Below, in pieces: positions 42,456 through 50,431 of a stretch of 50,431 bases of DNA. Source of the DNA: Jiangella anatolica (GTDB taxonomy: Bacteria > Actinomycetota > Actinomycetes > Jiangellales > Jiangellaceae); NCBI RefSeq assembly GCF_003236295.1, contig NZ_POTW01000045.1, positions 1 through 50,431 of the forward strand. The letters are read 5' to 3'. How positions within the stretch are numbered: the stretch's first letter is position 1; each line of letters begins with the position of its first letter. The translations under genes and the position numbers were made by a program. The notes beneath the pieces are model-generated. The model worked only from the letters and a program-made list of their open reading frames with translations, had not been told where the DNA came from and did no database searches.

Positions 42456-45059
42456 ATGCACACCACCCGACGTCCTCTCCGCTGGCTGGCGGCGGTCGCG
42501 GCGGCCGGCCTGGCCGGCGCGACCCTGGCCGCGGCCCCCGTCCTCTCGGCCGGCGCGGCCGAGGGCGACCCGTTCATCAGTGAGATCCACTACGACAACG
42601 CCGGCGCCGACACCGGCGAGGCGATCGAGATCCAGGCCGCGGCCGGCACCGACCTGACCGGCTGGCAGATCGTCCTCTACAACGGCAACGGTGGCGCGTC
42701 CTACAACACCCGCCCGCTGTCCGGCGCGGTGCCGGCGGCCGGTGTCGTGGTCGCGGACTACCCGGTCGACGGTGTGCAGAACGGCTCGCCGGACGGGATC
42801 GCGCTGGTCCGCCCGGACAACACGGTCGCGGAGTTCCTCTCCTACGAGGGCCCGATGACCGCCACCAACGGCCCGGCCGCCGGGATGACCAGCGTCGACA
42901 TCGGTGTCTCCGAGGCCAGCTCGACGCCCATCGGGCAGTCGCTGCAGAAGGTCCAGGGCGCGTGGACCGGCCCGCTGGCGAGCACCTTCGGCGCGGTCAA
43001 CGGCGGGGGCGGCGACCCGGACCCGGATCCGGAGCCGGCCACGATCCCCGAGATCCAGGGCACCGGTGCGGCCTCCCCGCTCGCCGGCGCCGCGGTCGTC
43101 ACCAGCGGCGTCGTCACCGCCGTCTACCCGACCGGCGGGTTCGGCGGCTACTACCTGCAGACCGCCGGCAGCGGCGGCGACGGTCCGCGGACGGCGTCGG
43201 ACGCGGTGTTCGTCTTCTCGCCGTCGACGGTCGCGCAGGTGGAGATCGGCGACCACGTCCGCGTCACCGGCGAGGTCAGCGAGCACTTCGGGCTGACGGA
43301 GATCGAGGTCGCCGCCGACGGGCTGGAGCCGCTCGCCGAGCCGGCCGAGGCGGTGAAGCCGGTGCCGTTCACGCTGCCGGGCACCGACGCCGGCCGTGAG
43401 GCGTACGAGGGCATGCTGGTCCGCCCGGTGGAGGGCTTCGCCGTCTCCGACACGTTCCAGCTGGGTGGCTTCGGCAGCACCGCGTTCGGCTCCATCGGCC
43501 TGGGCTTCGGCGGCCCGCTGGTGCAGGAGACCGAGCACGCCGCGCCCGGCACGCCGGAGTACGACGCGGCGGTCGCGGCCAACGCGGCGCGCGCCGTCAC
43601 GCTCGACGACGGCCAGTCCAACCGGACGTCCACCAGCGCCATGGTCCCGTACCTCAGCAATGACGACCCGCCCCGCAGCGGCGCCGTCGCCACGTTCCAG
43701 GACGACGTGATCTTCGACTTCCGGTTCCAGTGGAACTTCCAGCCGACCGAGCCGGTCAACGGCCCGGCGCCGGACGTCGTCACGTTCGGCACCGGCAACA
43801 CCCGCGCCGCGAACGCCGCACCGCAGGACGTCGGCGGCGACCTGAAGATCTCCGCGTTCAACGTGCTCAACTACTTCACCACGCTCGGCGTCGCCGTGCC
43901 GGGCTGCGAGGCGTTCACCGACCGCGCCGGCACCCCGCTCACCGTCTCCGGCGGCTGCGACGCGCGCGGCGCGTGGGACGAGGTGAGCTTCGAGCGGCAG
44001 GAGGCGAAGATCGTCGCGGCCATCAACGGCCTCGGCGCCGACGTCGTCGGGCTGGAGGAGATCGAGAACTCGCTCAAGTTCGGCGAGGACCGTGACGAGG
44101 CCCTGGCCACGCTGGTCGACGCGCTCAACGAGGAGGCAGGCCCGGGCACCTGGGCGTACGTGCCGTCGCCGGCCCAGCTGCCGTCCGACGAGGACGTCAT
44201 CCGCACCGCGTTCATCTACCGGACGGAGGCGGTCGAGCCGGTGGGCGAGTCGGCCATTCTGATCGACCACCCGGCCTTCCACAACGCCCGCGAGCCGCTG
44301 GCGCAGGAGTTCCGGACCCTGTCCACCGGCTACGAGTTCACCACGATCGTCAACCACTTCAAGTCCAAGGGCGGCGACTGCGGCGACCTGCCGGAGGGCT
44401 GCTTCGACGCCGACCGCGTCGCGCAGGCGCAGGCCCTGGTCGCCTTCGCCGACGAGCGTGCGGCGGCGACGGGCACCGAGGACACGTTCCTGCTGGGCGA
44501 CTTCAACTCCTACAGCGCCGAGAACCCGATGCAGGTGCTGTACGACGCCGGCTACACCGACCTCAACAACGAGTACGCCGGCGAACACACCTACGTGTTC
44601 GACGGCAAGGTCGGCTCGCTGGACCACGAGCTGGCCAGCCCGTCGGTCATCGAGCAGGGCCTCGTGACAGGCGTCGACGTCTGGAACATCAACTCGGTGG
44701 AGTCGGTGCTGTTCGAGTACTCGCGGCACAACTACTTCGCCAGCGACCTGTTCCAGCCCGGCACGCCCTACCGGGCCAGCGACCACGACCCGGTCCTGAT
44801 CGGGGTCCAGACGCCGGTCACCTACGACGGCATCCGGTCCGTGGTGGAGCGCTACGCCGCCGACGGCACCATCAACCGGTCCCAGGCGGCGCAGCTGACC
44901 ACGCACCTGTCGACCGCGCAGCGGCTGGCCGAGCGTGGCCTGGCCGGGCCGGCCGGCGTCTCGCTGGACCGGTTCGTCGACGTCGCCGAGCGGATCGCCG
45001 ACGACGACGCCCGCGAGACGCTGCTCGCGGCCGCCGAAGCGCTGCGCGAGCAGCTGTAG
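42456..45059 (+). CDS. Secreted ExeM/NucH-family endonuclease with lamin-tail, OB-like, EEP and C-terminal FIMAH-like domains
   Basis: 867 residues. Signal peptide (MHTTRRPLRWLAAVAAAGLAGATLAAAPVLSAGAA), lamin-tail domain (FISEIHYDNAGADTGEAIEIQAA), an Asp-Pro-rich linker, an OB-like domain (IPEIQGTGAASPLAGAAVVTSGVVTAVYPTGGFGGYYLQ), then an endonuclease/exonuclease/phosphatase domain: KISAFNVLNYF, GLEEIEN, IVNHFKSKGGDC, LLGDFNSYSAENP and ASDHDPVLIGV carry the catalytic acids and histidine. The last 70 residues (VERYAADGTINRSQAAQLTTHLSTAQRL...) look like a FIMAH helical domain. It degrades extracellular DNA. GAAAGG precedes ATG 42456. It sits next to a surface nucleotidase. Confidence 0.92.
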   Translation: MHTTRRPLRWLAAVAAAGLAGATLAAAPVLSAGAAEGDPFISEIHYDNAGADTGEAIEIQAAAGTDLTGWQIVLYNGNGGASYNTRPLSGAVPAAGVVVADYPVDGVQNGSPDGIALVRPDNTVAEFLSYEGPMTATNGPAAGMTSVDIGVSEASSTPIGQSLQKVQGAWTGPLASTFGAVNGGGGDPDPDPEPATIPEIQGTGAASPLAGAAVVTSGVVTAVYPTGGFGGYYLQTAGSGGDGPRTASDAVFVFSPSTVAQVEIGDHVRVTGEVSEHFGLTEIEVAADGLEPLAEPAEAVKPVPFTLPGTDAGREAYEGMLVRPVEGFAVSDTFQLGGFGSTAFGSIGLGFGGPLVQETEHAAPGTPEYDAAVAANAARAVTLDDGQSNRTSTSAMVPYLSNDDPPRSGAVATFQDDVIFDFRFQWNFQPTEPVNGPAPDVVTFGTGNTRAANAAPQDVGGDLKISAFNVLNYFTTLGVAVPGCEAFTDRAGTPLTVSGGCDARGAWDEVSFERQEAKIVAAINGLGADVVGLEEIENSLKFGEDRDEALATLVDALNEEAGPGTWAYVPSPAQLPSDEDVIRTAFIYRTEAVEPVGESAILIDHPAFHNAREPLAQEFRTLSTGYEFTTIVNHFKSKGGDCGDLPEGCFDADRVAQAQALVAFADERAAATGTEDTFLLGDFNSYSAENPMQVLYDAGYTDLNNEYAGEHTYVFDGKVGSLDHELASPSVIEQGLVTGVDVWNINSVESVLFEYSRHNYFASDLFQPGTPYRASDHDPVLIGVQTPVTYDGIRSVVERYAADGTINRSQAAQLTTHLSTAQRLAERGLAGPAGVSLDRFVDVAERIADDDARETLLAAAEALREQL

Positions 45060-45113
45060 AGCGCCATCGCCGCTGGCCGGCCCGGCCGGCCCGGCCGCCG
45101 GACGACGACGGCT

Positions 45114-45161
45114 CGCTTCGTCACCTGATCGTTCTCCAGAAGTGGATCAGGTGACGAAGCG
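45114..45161. repeat. Perfect 17-bp inverted repeat between the nuclease and M20 peptidase genes
   Basis: CGCTTCGTCACCTGATC (45114-45130) and its reverse complement (45145-45161), 14-nt spacer GTTCTCCAGAAGTG that can fold on itself (TTCT-CC-AGAA). It lies 54 nt after the nuclease stop and could act as its terminator, but the arm length equals that of the tilS palindrome and both contain TGATC near the inner end of an arm. Confidence 0.7.
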
Positions 45162-45177
45162 GGACCGCCGGCCGGAC

Positions 45178-45213
45178 CTGACCGGTGGGCCGACGGCCCC
45201 TAGAGTGTCCGGC
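45178..45213 (+). promoter_or_regulatory. Promoter of the M20 peptidase gene, leaderless
   Basis: CTGACC (45178-45183), 17 nt, TAGAGT (45201-45206), then 7 nt to ATG 45214; no Shine-Dalgarno. Confidence 0.5.
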
Positions 45214-46548
45214 ATGACCGATCTCCGCGCCGCCGTCGAGGCCGTCCTCCCGTCCGTCCGCGCCGACCTCGAGCGGCTGGTGCGGATCCCGAGCATCAGC
45301 GCCGACCCGGCCCGGGCCGCCGACGTGCTGGCCAGCGCCGAGATGGTGGCCGAGCTGGCCCGCGGCGCCGGCGCCGCGCAGGCCGACGTCGTCAGCGTCG
45401 ACGGCGGCGCGCCCGCCGTGATCGCCAGTTGGCCCGCGCCGCCCGGCGCGCCCACCGTGCTGCTCTACGCGCACCACGACGTGCAGCCGACCGGCCCGGC
45501 CGGCCAGTGGACCAGCCCGCCGTTCGAGCCGACGGAGCGCGACGGCCGGCTGTACGGCCGCGGCACGTCCGACGACAAGGCCGGCGTCGCGATGCACCTG
45601 GCGGCGCTGCGCGCGTACGAGGGCCGCCCGCCGGTCGGCGTCGTGCTGTTCGTCGAGGGCGAGGAGGAGATCGGCTCGCCGACGTTCGGACCGTTCCTGC
45701 AGGCCTTCCGTGACCGGCTGGCCGCCGACGTCATCGTCGTCGCCGACTCCGCGAACTGGACCGCCGACATCCCGGCGCTGACCACCAGCCTGCGCGGCCT
45801 GGCCGACTGCACCGTCACCGTCCGGGTGCTCGAGCACGCCGTGCACTCAGGCGTGTTCGGCGGGCCGGTCATCGACGCGCTCACCGCGCTGACCCGGCTG
45901 CTGGCCACCCTGCACGACGAGAACGGCGATGTCGCGATCGCGGGCCTGGTCGCGGACCCGCCGGCCGACGTCGAGTACCCGGAGGAGCGCTACCGCGCCG
46001 AGGCGGCCCTGCTCGACGGCGTCGCGCTGGCCGGCACCGGCCCGCTGGCCGACCGGCTGTGGAGCCGGCCGGCCGTGTCGGTGCTGGCCATCGACGCGCC
46101 CGCGGTGGCCGACGCCGCGAACATCCTGCTGCACGAGGCCAGCGCGAAGGTGAGCCTGCGGCTGGCCGCGTCGCAGGACCCGAAGGCGGGGCTGAACGCG
46201 CTGGTCGAGCACCTGCGCGGGCATGCCGGCCCCGGTGTCCAGGTCGAGGTCACCGACGGCGCCGTGGGCGGCGGCTGCGTGCTGCCGACGTCCGGCCCGG
46301 CGTTCGAGGCCGCCGAGGCCGCGCTCACCGAGGCGTTCGGCGTCCCGTCCGTCCGGGCCGGCATGGGCGGCTCGATCCCGTTCATCGCCGAGTTCCAGGA
46401 GGCCTTCCCCGCCGCGACGGTGCTGGCGACCGGCGCCGGCGACCCCGAGACCCGGGCGCACGGACTGGACGAGAGCCTGCACCTGGGCATGTTCGCCAAG
46501 GCCTGCCTGGCCGAGGTGCTGCTCCTGGACAAGCTGTCGGCGAGCTGA
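45214..46548 (+). CDS. M20-family dipeptidase / metallopeptidase
   Basis: 444 residues. Metal ligands are in LLYAHHDVQP (His), GRGTSDDKAGVAMHL (bridging Asp) and LFVEGEEEIGSP (Glu, with the catalytic Glu beside it); the C-terminal catalytic domain resumes with GGSIPFIAEFQ and GAGDPETRAHGLDESLHLGMF (terminal His). The dimerisation domain starts near VRVLEHAVHSGVFGGPV. It is a cytoplasmic dizinc peptidase acting on dipeptides or similar amides. ATG 45214 is preceded by a -10 box with no leader. Its stop overlaps the DUF1697 ATG (TGATG). Confidence 0.92.
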   Translation: MTDLRAAVEAVLPSVRADLERLVRIPSISADPARAADVLASAEMVAELARGAGAAQADVVSVDGGAPAVIASWPAPPGAPTVLLYAHHDVQPTGPAGQWTSPPFEPTERDGRLYGRGTSDDKAGVAMHLAALRAYEGRPPVGVVLFVEGEEEIGSPTFGPFLQAFRDRLAADVIVVADSANWTADIPALTTSLRGLADCTVTVRVLEHAVHSGVFGGPVIDALTALTRLLATLHDENGDVAIAGLVADPPADVEYPEERYRAEAALLDGVALAGTGPLADRLWSRPAVSVLAIDAPAVADAANILLHEASAKVSLRLAASQDPKAGLNALVEHLRGHAGPGVQVEVTDGAVGGGCVLPTSGPAFEAAEAALTEAFGVPSVRAGMGGSIPFIAEFQEAFPAATVLATGAGDPETRAHGLDESLHLGMFAKACLAEVLLLDKLSAS

Positions 46549-47102
46549 TGTCCGGTCACGTCGCGCTGCTCCGCGGGATCAACGTCGGTGGCAGGAACAA
46601 GGTCGCGATGGCGGATCTGCGTGCGCTCGTCGAGGGGCTCGGGCACACCGGCGTGCGCACCTACATCAACAGCGGCAACGTCGTCTTCGCCGCCCCTGCG
46701 GGCGCGGGCCGGGACGAGCTGGAGACGTCGATCGAGGCGGCGATCAAGGCCGAGCTGGGCCTGGAGATCGCGGTGCTGGTCCGCACGCACGACGAGCTCG
46801 CCGCCGCCGCGGACGCGAACCCGTTCCCGGACGCCGAGCCGTCGCGGCTGCTGCTGAGCTTCCTGCGGACGGCGCCGGCGGCGGACGCGTACGCGGCGGC
46901 GGAGCGGAGCGAGTCCGGCGCCGACGAGTTCCGCGTCGACGGGACGACGGTCTACCTGCACGTTCCGGACGGCGCCGGCCGCAGCAAGCTGGCCGCGGCG
47001 CTGAGCAAGCCGTCGCTCGGCGTGGCGACGTCACGGAATCTGGCCACTGTCCGCACTCTGATACGACTGTCACAAGATGTGGGAAACGACGATTCGGACT
47101 GA
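46548..47102 (+). CDS. DUF1697 domain protein
   Basis: 184 residues, matching the DUF1697 pattern: VALLRGINVGGRNKVAMADLRALVEGLGHTGVRTYINSGNVVF near the N-terminus, a middle helix pair and the end segment TTVYLHVPDGAGRSKLAAAL...GVATSRNLATVRTLIRL. Function unknown in the family. Translationally coupled to the M20 peptidase by TGATG overlap, so a link to that enzyme is possible but unproven. Confidence 0.9.
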   Translation: MSGHVALLRGINVGGRNKVAMADLRALVEGLGHTGVRTYINSGNVVFAAPAGAGRDELETSIEAAIKAELGLEIAVLVRTHDELAAAADANPFPDAEPSRLLLSFLRTAPAADAYAAAERSESGADEFRVDGTTVYLHVPDGAGRSKLAAALSKPSLGVATSRNLATVRTLIRLSQDVGNDDSD

Positions 47103-47134
47103 ACGGCGTGCCCGGGCGCTGACAGACTGCGGAC

Positions 47135-47560
47135 ATGGAGAACGAGGCCATCCTGCTGCAGGTGCGCCACGGTGAGCTGGTCGGCGTCGGTTCATGGGTG
47201 TACGTGTGGCTGCGGCCGGGCACGGACCGTCCGGTGGTCTACGTCGGCAGCACGGGCGTGCCGCCGGTGGTGCGGATCTGGCTGCACCTGCACGACACCG
47301 ACCCCGAGGTCGGCCGCGTGACGGCCCGATATCCCGACGTCGCGCACGACCCGCTGGACGTGCTCGCGTTCCGGGTCCCGCCCCGGCTGGACCGCGCCGC
47401 GGTGAAGGCGGCGCTGGTCGACCGGCTGGAGACCCGCGGTCTGCTGTCCGACCGCTACTTCGGTGACCCGCCCGGCCTGCTCACCGCCAACGGCGCCGTC
47501 GGGCCCGCCGTCGAGTGGATGGCCGCCCAGGTGGCGGCACACGACGGCGACGGCGACTGA
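47135..47560 (+). CDS. GIY-YIG-like domain protein, unknown function
   Basis: 141 residues. The start of a GIY-YIG-type fold can be read in GSWVYVWLRPGTDRPVVYVGSTGVPPVVRIWLHLHD: two strands with Tyr pairs (VYVW, VYVGST) and a following helix with Arg. A Glu late in the protein (PAVEWMAAQ) could complete a site. It is shorter than UvrC or Slx1 relatives and stands alone; nuclease activity is inferred only. ATG 47135 has no clear Shine-Dalgarno; CAGACT 6 nt upstream may be a -10 box. Confidence 0.6.
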   Translation: MENEAILLQVRHGELVGVGSWVYVWLRPGTDRPVVYVGSTGVPPVVRIWLHLHDTDPEVGRVTARYPDVAHDPLDVLAFRVPPRLDRAAVKAALVDRLETRGLLSDRYFGDPPGLLTANGAVGPAVEWMAAQVAAHDGDGD

Positions 47561-47570
47561 TCCCGTCGGC

Positions 47571-48404
47571 TCAGGCGCGCCCGGCCAGCGCCCGCGCGAC
47601 CAGCTCGTCGGACAGTTCGCGCAGCCGTCGCCGGGCCTGCGGGTCCAGCGCCTGCGGGTTCGGCGCCGCCGCCATCGTCTGGTCGTAGTAGATGCCGCTG
47701 ACGTCGGCCAGGTCCGGGTCGGCGACCAGCCGCAGCGTCGCCTCGCCGCCGTCGTGCAGCGTGCTCAGCGGCGTCAGCTCGGCCTCGCGGACCATCGACG
47801 TCGCCATCAGCGTGGCCGGATGCAGCGCGTTCGCCGTGACGCCGGTGCCGCTCAGCTCGTCGGCGAGGTCGAGGGTGAACATGATCTGCGCGAGCTTGCT
47901 CTGCCGGTAGGCGCGGTAGCCGTCGTAGTCGTGGTCCAGCATCGGGTCGGCGAAGTCGATCGGCGCCTGGCCGATCGAGGTGACGTTGACGATGCGCGCG
48001 GGCGCCGCCGCGACCAGCGCCGGCAGCAGCCGCCGGGTGAGGTGGTAGCCGGACAGGTAGTTCACCGCGAACCGCAGCTCGACGCCGTCGGGGCTGAGCT
48101 CGCGCCCGGCGCCTGGTTCACCGAAGCCGACGCCGGCGTTGTTGACCAGCACGTCCAGGTCCGGGAACCGTTCCAGCACCTCGTCGGCCATCCGGTCGAC
48201 CTGGCCGAGGTCGGCGAGATCGGCGCGGACGACGCCGACGGGCTCGCGGCCGCCTTCGGCCCGGATCTGCCTGGCCGTCTCGTCCAGACGCGCCGGATTC
48301 CGGCCGTGCAGGACGACCCCGACGCCCGTCGTCGCCAGCCGCAGCGCCAGCCATCGGCCCAGGCCATCGGTGGCGCCGGTGATCAGTACCGTCGTGGGGC
48401 TCAT
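47571..48404 (-). CDS. Short-chain dehydrogenase/reductase (SDR) family protein
   Basis: 277 residues, classical SDR. NAD(P)-binding TGATDGLGRWLALRLA at residues 9-24, VLVNNAGVGFGEP, active-site Ser in IVNVTSIGQ and YRAYRQSKLAQIMF with the YxxxK pair. HGRNPARLDE just after the glycine loop suggests NADP(H) preference. Similar to the retinol-dehydrogenase-like SDR group common in actinobacteria. It ends 11 nt from the convergent GIY-YIG gene and is divergent from purF. Substrate unknown. Confidence 0.9.
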   Translation of the reverse strand: MSPTTVLITGATDGLGRWLALRLATTGVGVVLHGRNPARLDETARQIRAEGGREPVGVVRADLADLGQVDRMADEVLERFPDLDVLVNNAGVGFGEPGAGRELSPDGVELRFAVNYLSGYHLTRRLLPALVAAAPARIVNVTSIGQAPIDFADPMLDHDYDGYRAYRQSKLAQIMFTLDLADELSGTGVTANALHPATLMATSMVREAELTPLSTLHDGGEATLRLVADPDLADVSGIYYDQTMAAAPNPQALDPQARRRLRELSDELVARALAGRA

Positions 48405-48469
48405 GTTCTAAGGCAACCACCCGGCGCCCCGGAGTTCTTCCCTGCGCTCGCAATCGAGGTGCGGCTCCG

Positions 48470-48482
48470 TACACTGGGTGCC
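48470..48482 (+). promoter_or_regulatory. -10 box of a leaderless purF mRNA
   Basis: TACACT (48470-48475) is followed by 7 nt and GTG 48483. No Shine-Dalgarno and no clear -35 are visible. Confidence 0.5.
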
Positions 48483-50021
48483 GTGGCCCGGGGCGATGGA
48501 CGACTCACGCACGACATCAACCCACAGGAGAAGGGACCGCAGGACGCCTGCGGGATCTTCGGGGTGTGGGCACCCAATGAAGAGGTCGCCAAGCTCACCT
48601 ACTTCGGCCTGTATGCGTTGCAGCACCGCGGCCAGGAGTCCGCCGGCATCGCCGTCGGCAACGGTGAGCAGATCCTCGTCTACAAGGACATGGGCCTGGT
48701 CAGCCAGGTCTTCGACGAGTCGACGCTGAACACGCTGGTCGGCCACGTCGCCGTCGGGCACACGCGTTACTCCACGACCGGCGGCAGCCACTGGCAGAAC
48801 GCGCAGCCGACGCTCGGCGCCACGCCGGCCGGCACCGTCGCGCTGGCGCACAACGGCAACCTCACCAACACCGCCGAGCTGTTCGACCTGGTCACCGAGC
48901 GGGCCGGCGCGGCCAGCGGCGAGCTGCGCTACGGCAACACGACCGACACCGCGCTGATCACCGCGCTGATGGGCTCCTACGCCGACCGCACACTCGAGGA
49001 GAGCGCGATCGAGGTGCTGGCGCAGGCGCGCGGCGCGTTCTCGCTGGTGTTCTCCGACGAGTCGACGCTGTACGCGGCCCGCGACCCGCAGGGCGTGCGT
49101 CCGCTGGTCCTGGGCCGGCTGGAGCGCGGCTGGGTGGTGGCCAGCGAGACGGCGGCGCTGGACATCGTCGGCGCCTCGTTCGTCCGCGAGGTGGAGCCCG
49201 GCGAGCTGGTGGCGATCGACGCCGACGGGCTGCGCTCGCACCACTTCGCCCGGCCCGAGCCGAAGGGCTGCCTGTTCGAGTTCGTCTACCTCGCCCGCCC
49301 CGACACCCACATCTCCGGCCGCTCGGTGCACGAGACCCGGGTCGAGGTGGGCCGCCGGCTGGCCGCGGAGCACCCGGTCGGGGCCGACCTCGTCATCCCG
49401 GTGCCCGAGTCCGGCACCCCGGCCGCGGTCGGCTACGCCGAGGCGTCCGGCATCCCCTACGGCATGGGACTGGTCAAGAACGCCTACGTCGGCCGCACCT
49501 TCATCCAGCCGTCGCAGACCCTGCGCCAGCTGGGCATCCGGCTGAAGCTGAACCCGTTGCGCGAGATCGTCGCCGGCAAGCGGCTGGTCGTCGTCGACGA
49601 CTCGATCGTGCGCGGCAACACCCAGCGGGCCCTGGTGCGCATGCTGCGCGAGGCCGGCGCCGCCGAGGTGCACGTGCGCATCTCCAGCCCGCCGGTCAGC
49701 TGGCCGTGCTTCTACGGCATCGACTTCGCCACCCGCGCCGAGCTGATCGCGACCGGCCTGTCCACTGACGAGATCTGCCGCTCGATCGGCGCCGACTCGC
49801 TCGGCTACGTCGCGCTGGACGCGCTGATCGAGTCGACGACGGTGCCGAAGAACGACCTGTGCCGCGCCTGCTTCGACGGCGTCTACCCGATCGAGCCGCC
49901 GTCGCGGGCGGGCAAGGACGTGTTGGAGCAGGAGACGATCCCCGGTCTCGGAGATCCGTCCGACGGGCTGAACTCCCTGCTCAGCACGGGTGGAGCCGCC
50001 GATGCGCTGCAGCGTCCGTGA
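48483..50021 (+). CDS. purF: Amidophosphoribosyltransferase
   Basis: First committed enzyme of purine synthesis, making phosphoribosylamine from PRPP and glutamine. 512 residues. A 22-residue propeptide (VARGDGRLTHDINPQEKGPQDA) precedes the nucleophile C23 in CGIFGVW; glutaminase motifs ALQHRGQESAGIA and GHTRYSTTGGSHWQNAQPT and the PRPP loop LVVVDDSIVRGNT are intact. Four cysteines in the second half (WPCFYG, DEICRSIG, NDLCRACFDG) fit the iron-sulfur-containing type. GTG 48483 is the usual actinobacterial start. purM, often next, is not seen in the 400 bp that remain. Confidence 0.96.
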   Translation: MARGDGRLTHDINPQEKGPQDACGIFGVWAPNEEVAKLTYFGLYALQHRGQESAGIAVGNGEQILVYKDMGLVSQVFDESTLNTLVGHVAVGHTRYSTTGGSHWQNAQPTLGATPAGTVALAHNGNLTNTAELFDLVTERAGAASGELRYGNTTDTALITALMGSYADRTLEESAIEVLAQARGAFSLVFSDESTLYAARDPQGVRPLVLGRLERGWVVASETAALDIVGASFVREVEPGELVAIDADGLRSHHFARPEPKGCLFEFVYLARPDTHISGRSVHETRVEVGRRLAAEHPVGADLVIPVPESGTPAAVGYAEASGIPYGMGLVKNAYVGRTFIQPSQTLRQLGIRLKLNPLREIVAGKRLVVVDDSIVRGNTQRALVRMLREAGAAEVHVRISSPPVSWPCFYGIDFATRAELIATGLSTDEICRSIGADSLGYVALDALIESTTVPKNDLCRACFDGVYPIEPPSRAGKDVLEQETIPGLGDPSDGLNSLLSTGGAADALQRP

Positions 50022-50106
50022 GGCCGGGTTGTGACAAATAGCCCGAAATGTGGTTGCCTGCTCCTCGGTCACGAAACGGTCTCGAGCTGAGGATGGGGGA
50101 AAGGTA

Positions 50107-50431
50107 GTGTCGCGGTCCCGTCATGGACGGACTCGTCATCGACGCGCCAAGATGCCCGCGCTCACCCGCCTGTCCGCGCTGAGCCGGCTGCCCGGATCCG
50201 GCCGCCGCCGGCTCGCCCTGCTGGCCGCGCCGGTCGTGCTGGCCGGCGCCGCCGTCGCCGGTGTGACGCTCTGGCCCGACGGCGCCTCGGGCGACCTGGC
50301 CGCCAACGCGACCACGACGCTCGGCATCCCGGAGCGCGACCAGGAGGCCAGTCGCGGCGAGCCTCGGCCGACGCTGCCGGCGGTGACGCCGAACGCGGCG
50401 CCCACGCCCACGGCGACGCCCACCCCGACAC
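50107..50431 (+). CDS. Secreted or membrane-anchored protein, N-terminal part only (cut by window edge)
   Basis: GTG 50107 with GGGGGAAAGG upstream opens a frame that runs to the window end. An Arg-rich cytoplasmic start (MSRSRHGRTRHRRAK) is followed by a hydrophobic segment (RLALLAAPVVLAGAAVAGVTLW, about residues 35-57) and a Pro/Thr/Ala-rich linker that becomes PTPTATPTPT. This is the shape of an exported cell-wall protein with a wall-spanning linker, such as a peptidoglycan hydrolase, but the functional domain is beyond the window. Confidence 0.65.
   Translation, partial: MSRSRHGRTRHRRAKMPALTRLSALSRLPGSGRRRLALLAAPVVLAGAAVAGVTLWPDGASGDLAANATTTLGIPERDQEASRGEPRPTLPAVTPNAAPTPTATPTPT

Noticed and set aside
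48408-50072. 554-residue open frame on the minus strand
   Set aside because: Antisense shadow of purF.
50022-50106. Riboswitch (for example c-di-AMP) before the truncated cell-wall-type gene
   Set aside because: Only 85 nt are available and the known conserved elements were not found.

Overview
This is a 50.4 kb stretch of very GC-rich DNA with strong G/C bias at third codon positions. It looks chromosomal and actinobacterial. It carries an F420-dependent LLM oxidoreductase, a broken deazaflavin (DDN-type) reductase, a mycothiol-type maleylpyruvate isomerase family protein, an LPXTG surface protein, purS/purQ/purL, and the order dacB-like / DUF2342 / tilS / hpt / ftsH / folE that is known from mycobacteria and relatives. 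The genus cannot be fixed from the sequence; a Jiangella- or Nocardioides-like soil actinomycete would fit. No rRNA, tRNA, CRISPR array or complete insertion sequence was recognised.

Layout. 1-6.7 kb: cell-wall, tRNA-modification, purine-salvage, protease and folate housekeeping genes on the plus strand. 6.7-8.7 kb: small accessory genes on the minus strand. 8.8-10.2 kb: purB, followed by a tandem hairpin repeat and an unannotated 57-residue membrane peptide gene. 10.8-15.2 kb: a giant secreted subtilase, divergent from a small winged-helix regulator. 16.1-19.3 kb: purSQL, overlapping at its 3' end a convergent ArsR/MFS operon. 21.3-22.7 kb: a Phd-type antitoxin paired with an AAA ATPase. 23.5-26.8 kb: an ECF sigma/anti-sigma pair and a sodium:solute symporter with a small membrane partner. 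26.9-28.8 kb: a less GC-rich patch with a NYN-domain protein, an XRE regulator and, between them, a candidate small RNA. 28.9-38.3 kb: a beta-lactamase-like hydrolase, a frameshifted DDN reductase, and the L-rhamnose operon rhaI-rhaM-rhaDE-isomerase-rhaB controlled by a divergent LacI regulator. 38.3-45.1 kb: cell-surface genes, with two secreted proteins, an LPXTG-anchored 5'-nucleotidase and a secreted NucH/ExeM nuclease. 45.2-50 kb: M20 peptidase, DUF1697, GIY-YIG-like protein, SDR and purF, then the start of a secreted or membrane protein cut by the window edge.

How the genes work together. purB, purSQL, purF and hpt cover much of IMP/AMP synthesis and salvage but lie in separate transcription units. 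The rha genes convert L-rhamnose through rhamnulose and rhamnulose-1-phosphate to DHAP and lactaldehyde, with an SDR domain fused to the aldolase to oxidise the aldehyde; no transporter is encoded alongside. The nuclease and nucleotidase could together turn extracellular DNA into nucleosides and phosphate.

Most notable signals: a 17-bp-arm palindromic element inserted in frame inside tilS; a hairpin between the Shine-Dalgarno and the ATG of ftsH; tandem hairpin units with a compensatory change after purB; a promoter-hairpin-terminator small RNA at 27.6 kb; tight leader hairpins before the XRE gene; a LacI operator just downstream of the rhaI promoter; a probable 5-bp slippage deletion in the DDN reductase gene; and repeated -10 boxes 6-7 nt before start codons, suggesting many leaderless mRNAs.
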